Positions 1 through 10,623 of a stretch of DNA of 64,000 bases are shown here, in pieces. The DNA is taken from assembly GCA_947846985.1 (NCBI GenBank), contig CANTUZ010000001.1:1178001-1242000 (forward strand). The letters are read 5' to 3'. How positions within the stretch are numbered: the first letter of the stretch is position 1; each line of letters opens with the position of its first letter. The notes under the pieces are model-generated. The model was not told where the DNA came from, did not search any database, and saw nothing but the letters and a program-made list of their open reading frames with translations. The DNA is from Fratercula arctica (lineage: Eukaryota > Chordata > Aves > Charadriiformes > Alcidae). Both the position numbers and the translations under genes were made by a program.

Positions 1-84
1 GCACCTGTGGGTGCGCGTCATGCTGTGTTTGCCCTGGCATTTGGTGTCTGTGCCTGGGCTTGGGGGCCAGAACGCGTGATCAGT

Positions 85-470
85 GCGGGCAATGTGTGCT
101 CAGTGCATGTAATGTGCTCAGTGCATGCAGCACATGCTCAGTGTATGCAACGTGATCAGTGCATGTAATGCGCTCAGTGCATGCAACGTGCTCAGTGCAT
201 GCAAGATGTGATCAGTGCATGCAGTACATGCTCAGTGCATGTAATGTGCTCAGTGCATTTAACACGTGCTCAGTGTATGCAACATGTGATCAGTGCACGC
301 AGCACATGCTCAGTGCATGTAACACGTGCTCAGTGCATGCAACGCGCTCAGTGCATGCAACGTGATCAGTGCATGTAACGTGCTCAGTGCATGCAACACG
401 TGCTCGGCATCTGTAACACATGGTCAGCGTGTGCAACACATGCTCAATGCATGTATCACGTGCTCAGCGT
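85..470. repeat. Minisatellite A, ~18-22 bp unit (CTCAGTGCATGCAAC)
   Basis: An imperfect tandem array whose units alternate GTGCTCAGTGCATG with GTGATCAGTGCATG, separated by CAACRCGTG-like spacers. The unit is rich in short palindromes (GCATGC, TGATCA, CACGTG). The array is intergenic, about 19 kb upstream of the PDE2A start. Open frames through it are repeat artefacts. It probably begins a little before 85, because looser copies of the motif are visible there. Confidence 0.85.
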
Positions 471-1867
471 CTGCATTTTTGCCCCCACCCTGAGTGCCTG
501 CACTGGCTGCTGGTGCTGCACGTGTGTTCCACCTGCGACATGCCAGTTGCCTGCACATGCTTGTCCCCCCTGAGTGTGCACACACACGTGTCCTTGTCGC
601 ACAGGTGGGGTGTTTGCGTGTGCACTTAGTGCTGGCTGACCCAGGCCGGGTGCCTGTGGCGGTGCCCTCTGTGCCAGGGCTGCGTGCGGTGGGGGAGGCA
701 GCGGCGCAGCCCCCCCGGGGAAGGGGAGCAGCCCCCATCACTGCAGCCCCCCCAAGGAAGGGAAGCAGCGCCCATCACCGCAGCCCCTCGGGGTTGGTCC
801 CGTCCCTCCCAGGGCAGCTCAGACTCTGGGGCAGCCCCGCAGAAGATGCTCCCAGCCCTGAGCCACTTCCATGTCCTGCGCTGGGGCCGATGCCGCCGTG
901 GATGCCTGCGGTTCCCACGGCATCCTGCATCCCCCAGGCATGTGATTCAGGGTTCCCTTCGCCTCCGTCCTTCTCCCTTGGGGATGGGATGGACAGGGAG
1001 CTCCTGACGGGCCATCGGAGGGGAGCTGGGGACTTACTGTCCCCCAGCCCAGGGAGGGAGCAGGGTGCTTTGCAGCAGCTGCCCCACAGCTGCACCGATG
1101 ATGGGAGGAAGGCCAGCCAAGAGCCTGTCTCTCCGGAGTGGGATGGATGGATGGAGCCTACCTACACCTCCCTCTATATATAGCCCTGTGGAGGCGAGCG
1201 CCATGTGATACCTCGCCCAGCCGAGTGATTAATTGTGGAGTCATTTACAAACAGCTTCATAAATTCCCCGCCATTGCCGGTGGTTTAGCACGTGAGGGTG
1301 ATTTCTAGCCCCTCTGCAGCTGCCGGCTGGTACCCGGCTGGCTCTTCCCAGGGTGCGGGAGGCCTCGGCACGTGGCAGAGCCGACAGCATCCCTGCCTGT
1401 GGTCTGGCGGTGGCATGAGCATCCCTGAGCTCGCGTGCCAAACAGATGGATTAGGGAAATGCCAGGGAAGAGTCCCCACCGAAGTGGCACAGAGCACCTG
1501 CCGGGAGCTTGTGTGCCACCAAGGACCATGCTCAGGGGGCTCGGAGGCAGCCCCCAGCTTTCCTGTGCCACAGTTTCCCTCTCTGCCCTTTCCTCATCCC
1601 TTTGCAAAGGGGGAAACTGAGGCACAAGGCACCCCGCAGCCCCGTAGTTTGCAGATCATGTAACATGCACCACTGCGGGGCTGTTTTAACCAAGCGTTTG
1701 CTTTGCTGAGCCATGTCCCCTGCTCCCTGCGGCTCCCTGGGGAGCAGCGCCCTGTGCCAGCCCGACCTCTCCTGAAACAGCCCCAACCGCCTCCCCTGGG
1801 CCCCGGGCTGGGCAGTGGGTGGGATGCAGGGCTGCACCCGAGTGTGTTACAGGCACACACTGCCTGA
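471..1867. other. Unique GC-rich intergenic DNA, no gene recognised
   Basis: No open frame here shows a recognisable protein domain or convincing splice signals. The one notable patch is at about 1176-1300: AT-richer, with TATATATA and GTGATTAATTG-like words, standing out against the GC-rich surroundings. It could be an old regulatory element or simply a remnant of ancient single-copy sequence. Nothing else can be supported. Confidence 0.5.
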
Positions 1868-2636
1868 CATGGGTGCTGCCTGCTCTGGGTGCTGCCATTC
1901 CTGGGGTGACACCATTCCTGGGGTGCTGCCTGCCGGAGGTGCTGCCATCCCTGGGGTGATGCCTGTCCAGGGATGCTGCCTGCTCTGGGTGCTGCCATTC
2001 CTGGGGTGCCAGAATTCCTGAGGTGCTGCCTGCCCATGATGTTGCCTGTCTGGGGGTGCTGCCTATCCTGGGTGCTGTCATTCCTCGGGTGCTGCCATTC
2101 CTGGGGTGCTGCCTGCCTGGGTTGCTGCCATTCCTGGGTGCTGCCACTCCTGGGGTGCCATAATTCCTGGTGTGCTGCCGTTCCTGGGGTGCTGTCATTC
2201 CTGGGGTGCTGCCTGTCCATGGGTGCTGCCTGGTCTGGGTGCCACCATTCCTGGGGTGCCACAATTCCTGGGGTGCTGCCATTCCTGGGGTGCTGCCTGT
2301 CTATGGGTGCCACCATTCCTGGGGTGCTGCCTGTCTGGGGGTGCTGCCTTTCTGGAGGTGCTGCCTACCCTGGGTGCTGCCATTCCTGAGGTGCTACCAT
2401 TCCTGAGGTGCCATGATTTCTGGGGCACTGCCTGCCTGTGATGCTGCCTGGTCTGGTTGCTGCCATTCCCAGGGTGCTGCCATTCCTGGGGTGCTCCCTT
2501 CCCACCATGCTGCCTGCCCTGGGTGTTGTCTGCTTGGGGTGCTGCCATTCCTGGGTGCTGCCTGCTCTGGGTGCTGCCATTCCTGGGGTGCCACCATTCC
2601 CGGGGTGCTGCCCGCTGTGGCTGCTGCCTCCCCAGC
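1868..2636. repeat. Minisatellite B, ~17-18 bp unit (GGTGCTGCCATTCCTGG)
   Basis: About 40 imperfect copies of GGTGCTGCCATTCCTGG and the related GGTGCTGCCTGTCTGGG, often alternating so that a ~34-bp double unit is visible. Copies drift by one or two bases. All six frames give low-complexity proteins (for example CCHSWGAACLGCCHS), which are artefacts. Confidence 0.9.
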
Positions 2637-3370
2637 CACTCCTGGGAAATCCCTGCGACCCCCCTGAGTCGAGAAACCACTTTGTGCACCCAGAAAAGAG
2701 CCACTGCCTCTTGGGGGGTGTGTGCGTGTGTGTGTGTGTGTGCGCGAGTGTGTCACCCCCCGTTCACCCTCCCCATCTCAGGTGTCCAAAGGGGAATGGG
2801 GCAACGCCGACAGCCTGGCGTGATGCTGCGACCGCCCCATGGCACGGGGTGTCCCCACGGTCCCCCCAGCCATGCCCCCACCCCGCATCCCGCCAAGCGG
2901 CTGCTCTTCCCCCCCCGCCGTGCCCCCCCCTCCCGGACATGGTAATGAACTCAGCAGATTATCAGCTCCCAGATTTAATAGAGGCGCAGCCACACTCCAT
3001 CAGACTTTAAAACAGTCATTATTTCATCAGCAGCCCCATTAAACTGTCACCGGCTTTTTTTCAGGCTCTCTCGCATTTCCCTCCCCTCCCTTTTCTTTCC
3101 CTCCCCCCTTTTTCCTTTTCCCTATGCCTGTATTTTTATTTTTTTTTTAATGGGAGCATGGGGCTGCCTCCCCCCTCGGGATGAGGTGACCAGGGATGAA
3201 GGGTGACAACCTCCCTCTGCTCTCAGTTTACCCATCCATAAAATGGGCTCAAGATGGGGAAGGATTTGGTGAAACTTGCTGAAAATACAACCGCTCTCCA
3301 ACCTGGCCAGGGGGGGTCCGGGGCCCACCTGGCAGCTCCGCTCACTTCCAGCCCAGCCAGAGAGTTGGGA
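2637..3370. other. Unique intergenic DNA with a TG microsatellite and an AT-richer patch
   Basis: A (GT)n/(GTGC) microsatellite lies at about 2717-2753. At 2938-3060 there is an AT-richer stretch (GGTAATGAACTCAGCAGATT, TTTAATAG, CAGTCATTATTTCATC) that resembles conserved non-coding DNA. It is followed by a T/C-rich tract at 3055-3150. No coding sequence is recognised. Confidence 0.5.
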
Positions 3371-4140
3371 AGGGGGTCTTGATGGTGGGGAAAGGGCCTC
3401 GATGGTGGGGAAGGGGGTCTCAATGGTGGGGAAGGGGACCTGGATGGTGGGGAAGGGGGTCTCAATGGTGGGGAAGGGGACCTCGATGGTGGGGAAGGGG
3501 GGGCATCAATGGTGGGGAAGGGGGCCTCGATGGTGGGGAAGGGAGTCTGGATGGTGGGGAAATGGGGGCATCAATGGTGGGGAATGGGGTCTGGGTGGTT
3601 GGGAAGGGGGTCTCGATGATGGGGAAGGGGGTCTCAATGGTGGGGAAGGTGGTCTGGATGGTGGGGAAGGGGCCTCAATGGTGGGGAAGGGGGTATCAAT
3701 GGTGGGGAAGGGGGGGCATCAATGGTGGGGAAGGGGACCTCGACGGTGGGGAAGGGGGTCTGGATGGTGGGGACGGGGGTCTGTATGGTAGGGAAGGGAC
3801 CTCGATGGTGGGGAAGGGGACCTTGATGGTGGGGAAGGGGACCTCGATGGTGGGGAAAGGGGTCTGGATGGTGGGGAAGGGGGGGGGCGTCAATAGTGGG
3901 GAAAGGGGTATCGATGGTGGGGAAGCGGGTCTCAATGGTGGGGAAGGGGATCTCAATGGTGGGGAAGGGGGTCTGGATGGTGGGGAAGGGGGGGCATCAG
4001 TGGTGGAGAAGGGGGTCTCGATGGTGGGGAAGGGGGTTTCAATGCTGGGGAAGGGGATCTCAATGGTGGGGAAGGTGGTCTGGATGGTGGGGAATGGGGT
4101 CTGGACGGTGGGGAAGTGGTCTCAATGGTGGGGAAGGGGA
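3371..4140. repeat. Minisatellite C, ~20-21 bp unit (GGTCTCAATGGTGGGGAAGG)
   Basis: A G-rich tandem array of about 37 copies of GATGGTGGGGAAGGGGGTCT-like units; some carry an insertion of GGGGCATC. Each unit contains GGTGGGGAAGGGG, so the + strand can in principle form stacked G-quadruplexes. The open frames on both strands are artefacts of a near-triplet period. Confidence 0.92.
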
Positions 4141-4873
4141 AAAAGAGCCGTCTGGAGGGTGTTAAGAGTATAAATCAATGGGACAGGGGAAGGACCCCGC
4201 TGCTTGAAGGCTTTTATCCATCCCTGTACTCCCCCCCCAGCTCCCCTCCTCCCTCCCCAGCAGCCGCCCACTCGCCGCTCCCGGCTTAATAGGAAAAATA
4301 AAGGAAATTTAAATAACTAAATAAATGTTGTGCAGATGTGGGGGAGAAGGGGGTGCAGAGGTGGGTTGTGCCCAGGGGAGCTGGGGTCCCGCAGGATTTG
4401 GGGGGGGGGGGGGATATCCACCTCTCCTGACTCCTGTGGGATTCCGGTGGTGCCAGGGGGGCTCAGTGGTGGGTGCGGGTGATGGGTGTCAGGGTGCAGG
4501 CACGCTGGGGGGGTGGAGAAGGGGGTATTAGGGTTGGGGGGGGGGGTGCCCTTGGCTTGGCATGGCCAGAACTGGGACCCCAGCTCCTCATCCCACCCTG
4601 GGACCGGTTTCGGTGGCGCCAGCAGCGAGGAGGAGCTGGGCTTGTCCTTCTCCATTAAGCCCACGTCAATTTGGATTTATTTAAAAATAACGGAGCTTTC
4701 CATCTCCCTGCAAACATCGCCTCCCGCCCTGCCATCATGCTCTCGGCTCGGCTCGTCAGCCCAGAGACATCCCTGCTCAATCCCGGTCTGGGGCTGGGCA
4801 CGGAGCTGGGATCAGCAGTGAGGGAGCAGGATGCAATGCCCAGGGACAGGGGTGCAGTGTGGGATGTACAGAT
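4141..4873. other. Unique intergenic DNA
   Basis: Mostly GC-rich single-copy sequence with G-homopolymer runs near 4400 and 4540. AT-richer islands occur at 4285-4330 (AAATAAAGGAAATTTAAATA) and 4660-4700 (TTGGATTTATTTAAAAATAA). No exon, RNA gene or repeat family is recognised. Confidence 0.45.
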
Positions 4874-5325
4874 ATAGGGCTACCAAGATGCTGAGGGGAC
4901 TGGAACACCTCTCTGATGGAGAAAGACTGAAGGATTTGGGTCTCCTCAGTCTGGAAAAAAGGCGACTGAGGGGGGATCTTATCAACGCTTAGAAATACTG
5001 AAAGGGTGGGTGTCAGGAGGATGGGGCCAGGCTCTTCTCAGTGGTGCCCAGCGACAGGAGAAGAGGTAACGGGCACAAACTTGAACATAGGAAGTTCCAC
5101 CTAAACACGAGGAGGAACTTCTTTCCTGTGAGGGTGTCAGAGCCCTGGCACAGGCTGCCCAGAGAGGTGGTGGAGTCTCCGTCTCTGGAGACATTCCCAA
5201 CCTGCCTGGACACGTTCCGGTGCCACCTGCTCTGGGTGACCCTGCTCTGGCAGGGGGTTGGACTGGATGGTCTCCAGAGGTCCCTTCCCACCCCAGACAT
5301 TCTGTGATTCTGTGATTCTGTGAAT
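4874..5325 (+). mobile_element. CR1 LINE, 5'-truncated 3' end
   Basis: This is the 3' end of a CR1 non-LTR retrotransposon. It starts in the last part of ORF2 (CTACCAAGATGCTGAGGGGA, encoding a decayed version of the conserved [12 protein letters not shown]...[15 protein letters not shown] tail). It runs through the 3' untranslated region and ends in three copies of ATTCTGTG, the octamer tail characteristic of avian CR1. No intact reading frame remains. It belongs to the same subfamily as the copy at 8509-9392, in the opposite orientation, and abuts another CR1 tail to tail. Confidence 0.93.
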
Positions 5326-5855
5326 CATGGAATTGTAGGATAATTTCGGTGGGAAGGACATTTAAAGATCATCTAGTCCACCCCTTGCCCTGGGCAGGGA
5401 CACCTCCCACCAGACCAGCTTGCTCCAAGCCCCATCCAACCTGGCCTTGAACCCCTCCAGGGATGGGGCAGCCACAGCTTCTCTGGGCAACCTGCGCCAG
5501 GGGCTCACCCCCCTCACAGCCAAGAATTTCTGCCTCAGATCTCAGCTCAGTCTCCCCTCTTGCAGTGGAAAACCTTTCCCCCTTGTCCCATGGCTCCCCT
5601 CCCTCATCCAGCGTCCCTCCCCAGCTTTCCTGGAGCCCCTTGAGGGACTGGAAGGGGCTGGAAGGTCTCTGCGGAGCCTTCTCTTCTCCAGGCTGAACCC
5701 CCCCAACTCTCTCAGCCTGTCCTCACAGCAGAGGGGCTCCAGCCCTCCCAGCATCTCCGGGGCCTCCTTTGGCCCCGCTCCAGCAGCTCCGTGTCTTTCC
5801 ACAACTCTGGAGCTGGACGCAGCGCTGCCGGGGGGTGGTGTCACCTGGAGCCCTG
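5326..5855 (-). mobile_element. CR1 LINE, 5'-truncated, reverse orientation
   Basis: On the - strand this reads from the CR1 ORF2 tail (LLERGQRRP, LERGPEEAPEMLGG-like residues) through the 3' UTR to a CCATGATT tail at 5326. It is a different CR1 subfamily from its left neighbour (TTCAGCCTGGAGAAGAGAAGG type). Close relatives in this window lie at 6991, 12882, 17219, 48314 and 58377. The two neighbours meet tail to tail with no spacer. Confidence 0.92.
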
Positions 5856-6770
5856 GGATGTGACAGCCACGCAGCCTGGCCCTTCTCCCAGGGCTTGGAG
5901 CAGGGATGTGGCCGTGGAATGCATCCTTTGGGCTGGCTGTGCACCCCCAGCTCCACCTCTGCCCCCAGGGATTATTGCCATGGGGTTTCACATCCCCCAG
6001 CGAGCGGTGGCTTGGGGACAGGCTGTGCCACCATGGCTGGGAAGCCATGCAGTGTCACTCCCTCCCCAGAGGGAGAGGGATGTCAGTTGGGTCCCTTGGG
6101 ATGCCCAGCAGCATCTCCCCAGCCAGGTACCAACCCCTGGGGTCCCAGCATCGGGGTTGGCACCCCACACCAGGGCAGAGGGTGACGGAATTTGCCGAGC
6201 ACCGCGGCAACAGGTACCGGCATGGTGAAGGCTTGTCACTGGCGGGACTGTGGGGACACACGACGTGGCACATGGGGCTGGCATGCTGCCACCCCAGCAG
6301 CCGTCTGCCAGGCCTCGCAGGTAGCCATGGCAACCTCCCGGCGGGATGCTGCGCCGATAAATAGCCAATTTAAAGTGATTCTCCTCAAAGAGCTTTTTTT
6401 CCTTTCTTTTTTTTTTTTTTTTTTTTTTAATATATGTGCGCGTGTGAGCAAGTCCCACTGGCTTTTAAGGTTTTCCTCTGTTTTATATTTTTTTTCTTCC
6501 TTTTTTTTTTTTCTTTTATGCTGCATCCGAGGTCTGTCTGCTGCTGTGTGATGGACACTCGCCACAATTCTTTGTGTTAAATGCCACAAAGTGGGTTTAT
6601 CCGTGTGGCAGCAAGGGTGGAATAGTGGGGGCGGGGGGGGGGGAGTTGTTCAGCAGGTGCCGAGTCCAGCACGGAGCCACCTCTTACCCCAGCATTTAAT
6701 TATTACCCACGCGCTGGGGTAAATAAATAAAGTCATATTGGTTAATTTGTAGAATTCTGAATTGACTCTG
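5856..6770. other. Unique intergenic DNA with T-rich tracts
   Basis: GC-rich single-copy sequence to about 6340, then low-complexity T tracts (6390-6430 and 6480-6515) and an AT-richer patch at 6690-6765 (TTTAATTATTACC, AAATAAATAAAG). No convincing exon. A T tract of this kind could be the tail of an old retrocopy on the - strand, but no source gene is visible. Confidence 0.4.
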
Positions 6771-6990
6771 TGACACTAGGAAAAAATTTCTTCACCAAAA
6801 GGGTTATCAAGCATTGGACCAGGCTGCCCAGGGCAGTGGTGGAGTCACCATCCCTGGAGGGATTTAAAAGCCGGGCAGACGTGGTGCTGAGGGACATGGG
6901 GCAGTGGTGGCTTTGTCAGTGTTGGGTTGATGGTTGGACTCGATGATCTGAAAGGTCCCTTCCAACCTGGACAATTCTATGGTTCTATGA
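6771..6990 (+). mobile_element. CR1 LINE 3' end, older subfamily
   Basis: Contains the diagnostic 3' UTR blocks AAATTTCTTCACCAAAAGGG, CCAGGCTGCCCAGGGCAGTG, GGAGGGATTTAAAAG and GATGGTTGGACTCGATGATC, and ends ATTCTATGGTTCTATG. It is a distinct CR1 subfamily from the other copies here. The next CR1 follows immediately, head to tail. Confidence 0.9.
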
Positions 6991-7414
6991 GAATGGTTGG
7001 AGCCCCTCTGCTGTGAGGACAGGCTGAGAGAGTTGGGGGCGTTCAGCCTGGAGAAGAGAAGGCTCCGCGGAGATCTTGGAGCCCCTTCCAGTCCCTCAAG
7101 GGGCTCCAGGAAAGCTGGGGAGGGACTCTGGATGAGGGAGGGGAGCCATGGGACGAGGGGGAAGGGTTTTCCACTGCAAGAGGGGAGACTGAGCTGAGAT
7201 CTGAGGCAGAAATTCTTGGCTGTGAGGGTGCTGAGCCCCTGGCGCAGGTTGCCCAGAGAAGCTGTGGCTGCCCCATCCCTGGAGGGGTTCAAGGCCAGGT
7301 TGGACGGGGCTTGGAGCAAGCTGGTCTGGTGGGAGGTGTCCCTGCGCAGGGCAGGGGGTGGCACTGGGTGGCCTTTAAGCTCCCTTCCCACCCAAACCAT
7401 TCCACGATTCTCTG
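6991..7414 (+). mobile_element. CR1 LINE 3' end
   Basis: Begins in the end of ORF2 (GGAGCCCCTCTGCTGTGAGG) and continues through GAAATTCTTGGCTGTGAGGG and GGTTGCCCAGAGAAGCTGTG to CCATTCCACGATTCT. The octamer tail is nearly lost. It forms the right arm of an inverted pair with the same-subfamily copy at 5326-5855. Confidence 0.93.
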
Positions 7415-7793
7415 ACACTCAGCTCTGGTCCCGAGGAAGGGTTTGGAGAAGTTGCCTTCACCCCTGTGTGTGACATTGGGCAAAGCACAAAGGGTTTGGG
7501 ATTTGCTGACAGGAGAAGCTCTGAACTGGTGCATGAAACGAAAAACTTCCGTGTGGCAATGGGTGGGTAGAAACCAATCGTGAAGGTATTTGGGCTGAAA
7601 ATCTGACTTCCAGCCACCACTGGTGGTTACCATAACCCCCATGGACTTCACTCCCGTAGGAGAAGCAGTGGCAGAAATGACAGACTGACTTTCAAAACAG
7701 CCTTTGCGCAGTTGAGGAAAGGCTGGTGCCCGCAGTGACAGGGATGAGATGGCTCAGGCACCCCCCGTCTCGCTGCTGTAGGGCCAGATTTTT

Positions 7794-7824
<31 letters not shown>

Positions 7825-8241
7825 GCAGGTGTCAAAGTGCCCCTGTTTGTTTTGGAGTCCAAATGGGTGCCAAGCTCGTTTATCATCCGACCTTCAGCAT
7901 CTCTGGATCTCAATTCTTAGCCTGTAAAAAAAGCGTGTTTTCCCTCTCTGGTGTCTTTTCTTTGCATGTTTTTTCTCCGCACGCACACCTGGAGGGCAGG
8001 CTCTGGCTGTAAAGGGGCAGCACCACCTTCGGGGAGGGTTTGCCCTCACAGTTTCCACAAGAACCGAAAGGTCTATTGCTTGGGAATGCAGGAAATCCTT
8101 GCAGCCAAGAGGAAATTTATTCTCATGGTTGGAAGAATGCTCCAGCACGCAACTTCGCGAGATGTGCCCTGATGCTTTTATTGGGTGCAAGACAACCATC
8201 AACAAACGAGGCGCTGTAACCACTGTGTTTGGACAAACCGG
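7415..8241. other. AT-richer unique DNA with a poly-A tract
   Basis: Lower in GC than the flanks. An uninterrupted A run sits at 7797-7824, directly after TTTTTTATT. On the - strand, 7900-8241 follows the stop codon of the fragment at 8242-8508 and could be its 3' untranslated region; an AATAAA on that strand lies at 8116-8121, about 120 bases past the stop. No poly-T expected of a - strand retrocopy tail is seen right after it. Confidence 0.4.
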
Positions 8242-8508
8242 TTACGGTGTCTTGTTTGATGGTGGTCCTTTTGCCAGTATCTTCACTGCTTCACTGATGT
8301 CTCCTTCTGCATCAATCAGTGTCCACAACTTTGCGCTTTGGTTCTGGAAGCCCATGTCAATGAGCAGATCCGTTAGTCTCTTAAATCTGGGCTGTGGCAC
8401 CTTGTCACTCATCACCATCTGACTTTCTTCTTCACCCTCATCTGACACCAAAATTGCATCCTCCTCAGACTCACTGCTTTGTGTCGAGTCGTCCATGCTT
8501 TCCAGATC
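8242..8508 (-). pseudogene. C-terminal coding fragment with a UBA-like segment, cut by a CR1 insertion
   Basis: On the - strand 88 codons stay open from the edge of the CR1 at 8508 to a TAA at 8244-8242. The first half is acidic and serine-rich (DDSTQSSESEEDAILVSDEG). The second half, RLTDLLIDMGFQNQSAKLWT followed by LIDAEGDISEAVKIL, has the MGF...L...GDI..A...L pattern of ubiquitin-associated (UBA) three-helix domains, closest in style to ubiquilin-type UBA. The protein ends ILAKGPPSNKTP. Codon usage is AT-richer than everything around it. The upstream part is replaced by CR1 sequence and I cannot find it elsewhere in the window. It may be a retrocopy remnant or the last exon of an unrecognised gene. 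I do not recognise the parent gene. Confidence 0.5.
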
Positions 8509-9392
8509 CACAGAATCACAGACTGGCAGGGGTGGGAAGGGACCTCTGGAGACCACCCAGTCCAACCCCCTGCCAGAGCAGGGTCACCCAGAGCAGGTGG
8601 CACAGGAACGCCTCCAGGCGGGTTTGGAATGTCTCCAGAGATGGAGACTCCACCACCTCTCTGGGCAGCCTGTGCCAGGGCTCTGCCACCCTCACAGGAA
8701 AGAAGTTCCTCCTCATGTTAAGGTGGAACTTCCTATCTTCAAGTTTGTGCCCGTTACCTCTTGTCCTGTTGCTGGGCACCACTGAGAAGAGCCTGGCCCC
8801 ATCCTCCTGACACCCACCCTTTCAGTATTTCTAAGCGTTGATAAGATCCCCCCTCAGTCACCTTTTTTCCAGACTGAGGAGACCCAAATCCCTCAGCCTT
8901 TCTTCATCAGAGAGGTGTTCCAGTCCCCTCAGCATCTTGGTAGCCCTTTGCTGTCTCCTCTCCAGCAGTTCCCTGTCCTTCTGGAACTGGGGAGCCCAGA
9001 ACTGGAGCCAGTGCTCCAGCTGTGGCCTCCCCAGGGCAGAGCAGAGGGGGAGGATGACCTCCCTCCACCTTCTGGCCACGGTCTTCTTGATGCCCCCCAG
9101 GAGACCATTGGCCTTCTTGGCCACAAGGGCACATGGCTGGCTCGTGGGCAGCTTGTTGTCCCCCCAGGACTCCCAGGTCCCTCTCTGCAGAGCTGCTCTC
9201 CAGCAGGTCAGCCCCAACCTGTGCTGGTGCGGGGGGTTGTTCCTCCCCAGGTGCAGCACCCTACACTTGCCCATGTTGAACTCCATTGGGTTCCTCTCCA
9301 CTCAGCTCTCCACCTGCCCAGGTCTGGCTGGATGGTGGCACAACCTTCTGTGGCGTCACCCACCTCATCTCAGCTCTGTTGGGGTGCAGGTC
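8509..9392 (-). mobile_element. CR1 LINE with the C-terminal end of ORF2
   Basis: The longest CR1 copy here. On the - strand it still encodes much of the ORF2 C-terminus in one frame ([76 protein letters not shown]), which follows the reverse transcriptase palm. This is then followed by the 3' UTR and a CTGTGATTCTGTG tail at 8509. The 5' end is truncated, with a decayed edge near 9392. It inserted at the broken edge of the UBA-like fragment, so the insertion itself may explain that break. Confidence 0.92.
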
Positions 9393-9996
9393 ACCAGGAC
9401 ACCCCTTCCCAGGAACATAGAGCCCCATCCTGCTCCTCCTGTGTCCCCATTTCTTCTGTGTCCCCACTTCTCCTGTGTCCCCACTCCCTGCCCTGTTCCT
9501 TGTCCCCACCCTCACCTGCACCCCACCCTGGGGATGGGAGGGTGTTGGGTAGAGAGGAAAAGGCCCCCCCCATCACCCCCAAACCAGGGGAGGGACCCCT
9601 CCCTCTAGGTGATGGGTGGGGAGAGAGCGGGGATTCGGGACCTCCGGGCTCAGCCCGCACCCTGGTGCCACCCCAGAACTGGGTGCCCCCCACAACGGGC
9701 ATCGATGTGAGAGCTGGGAGGGGGCTGGGGGTGCCAAGAAGGATCTCCAAAACCTCGACCAGCTTCAGGGTGGGGAACGGGCGGAGGGGGACAGAGCTGG
9801 GGCCCAGGGGATGGTGGCAGGCTATGGGGATGGTGCCCGGCAGAGACCCGGGAGGGGACTGGGGGCACCTTGGGATCACCCTGATGATTCCTGAGGATTC
9901 CCATGGCCAGGATGGGTCTCTCCAAGCCTGATCCTGCTCCAATCCCTGTTTCCCACTGCCTATGTGACGGGTGTCAGCCCCCCTGGCACAAAGCGG
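9393..9996. other. Unique GC-rich intergenic DNA
   Basis: A short TGTGTCCCCA-rich patch at 9440-9500 is a minor low-copy repeat. The rest is single-copy with no supported gene. Confidence 0.4.
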
Positions 9997-10623
9997 GGAC
10001 GGATGCTGCCACCCGGGATGGATGTTGCCACCAGAGATGGATGTTGTCACCTGGGATGGATGTTGTCACCTGGGACAGATGCTGCCACCCCAGATAGATG
10101 CTGCCACCCGGAATGGATGCTGCCACCCAGGACGGATGCTGCCACCTGGTACGGATGCTGCCACCCGGGATGGATGCTGCCACCTGGGATGGATGTTGTC
10201 ACCCGGGATGGATGCTGTCACCCGGGACAGATGCTGCCACCCAGGACGGATGCTGCCACCTGGGATGGATGCTGTCACTTGGGATGGAAGCTGCCACCCA
10301 GAATGGATGCTGTCACCCAGGATGGATGCTGTCACTTGGGACGGATGCTGCCACCTGGGATGGATACTGTCACCTGAGATGGATGCTGTCACCCGGGACA
10401 GATGCTGCCATCTGGGACAGATACTGTCATCTCAGATGGATGCTGCCACCCCGGATGGATGCTGTCACCTGGGACAGATGTTGCCGCCCCAGAAGGATCC
10501 TGTCACCTGGGACAGATGTTGCCACCCCAGAAGGATCCTGTCACCTGGGACAGATGCTGCCATCTGGGGTGGATGCTGCCACCTGGGATGGATGCTGTCA
10601 GCCTGGATGGATGCTGTCACCTG
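9997..10623. repeat. Minisatellite D, 19-bp unit (GGATGCTGCCACCTGGGAT)
   Basis: About 33 copies of a 19-bp unit, alternating GCTGCCACC and GCTGTCACC forms. Each unit carries GGATG...CACC with mild variation. Frames on both strands stay open and give repeats such as DGCCHLGWMLP, which is an artefact. Confidence 0.93.

Noticed and set aside
7797..7824. Poly-A tail of a + strand retrocopy
   Set aside because: The preceding sequence has no recognisable coding region, and the AT stretch alone can be a simple microsatellite.
8509..9392. CR1 ORF2 tail as a functional gene
   Set aside because: Only the end of ORF2 remains, truncated and with changes; the reverse transcriptase core is absent.
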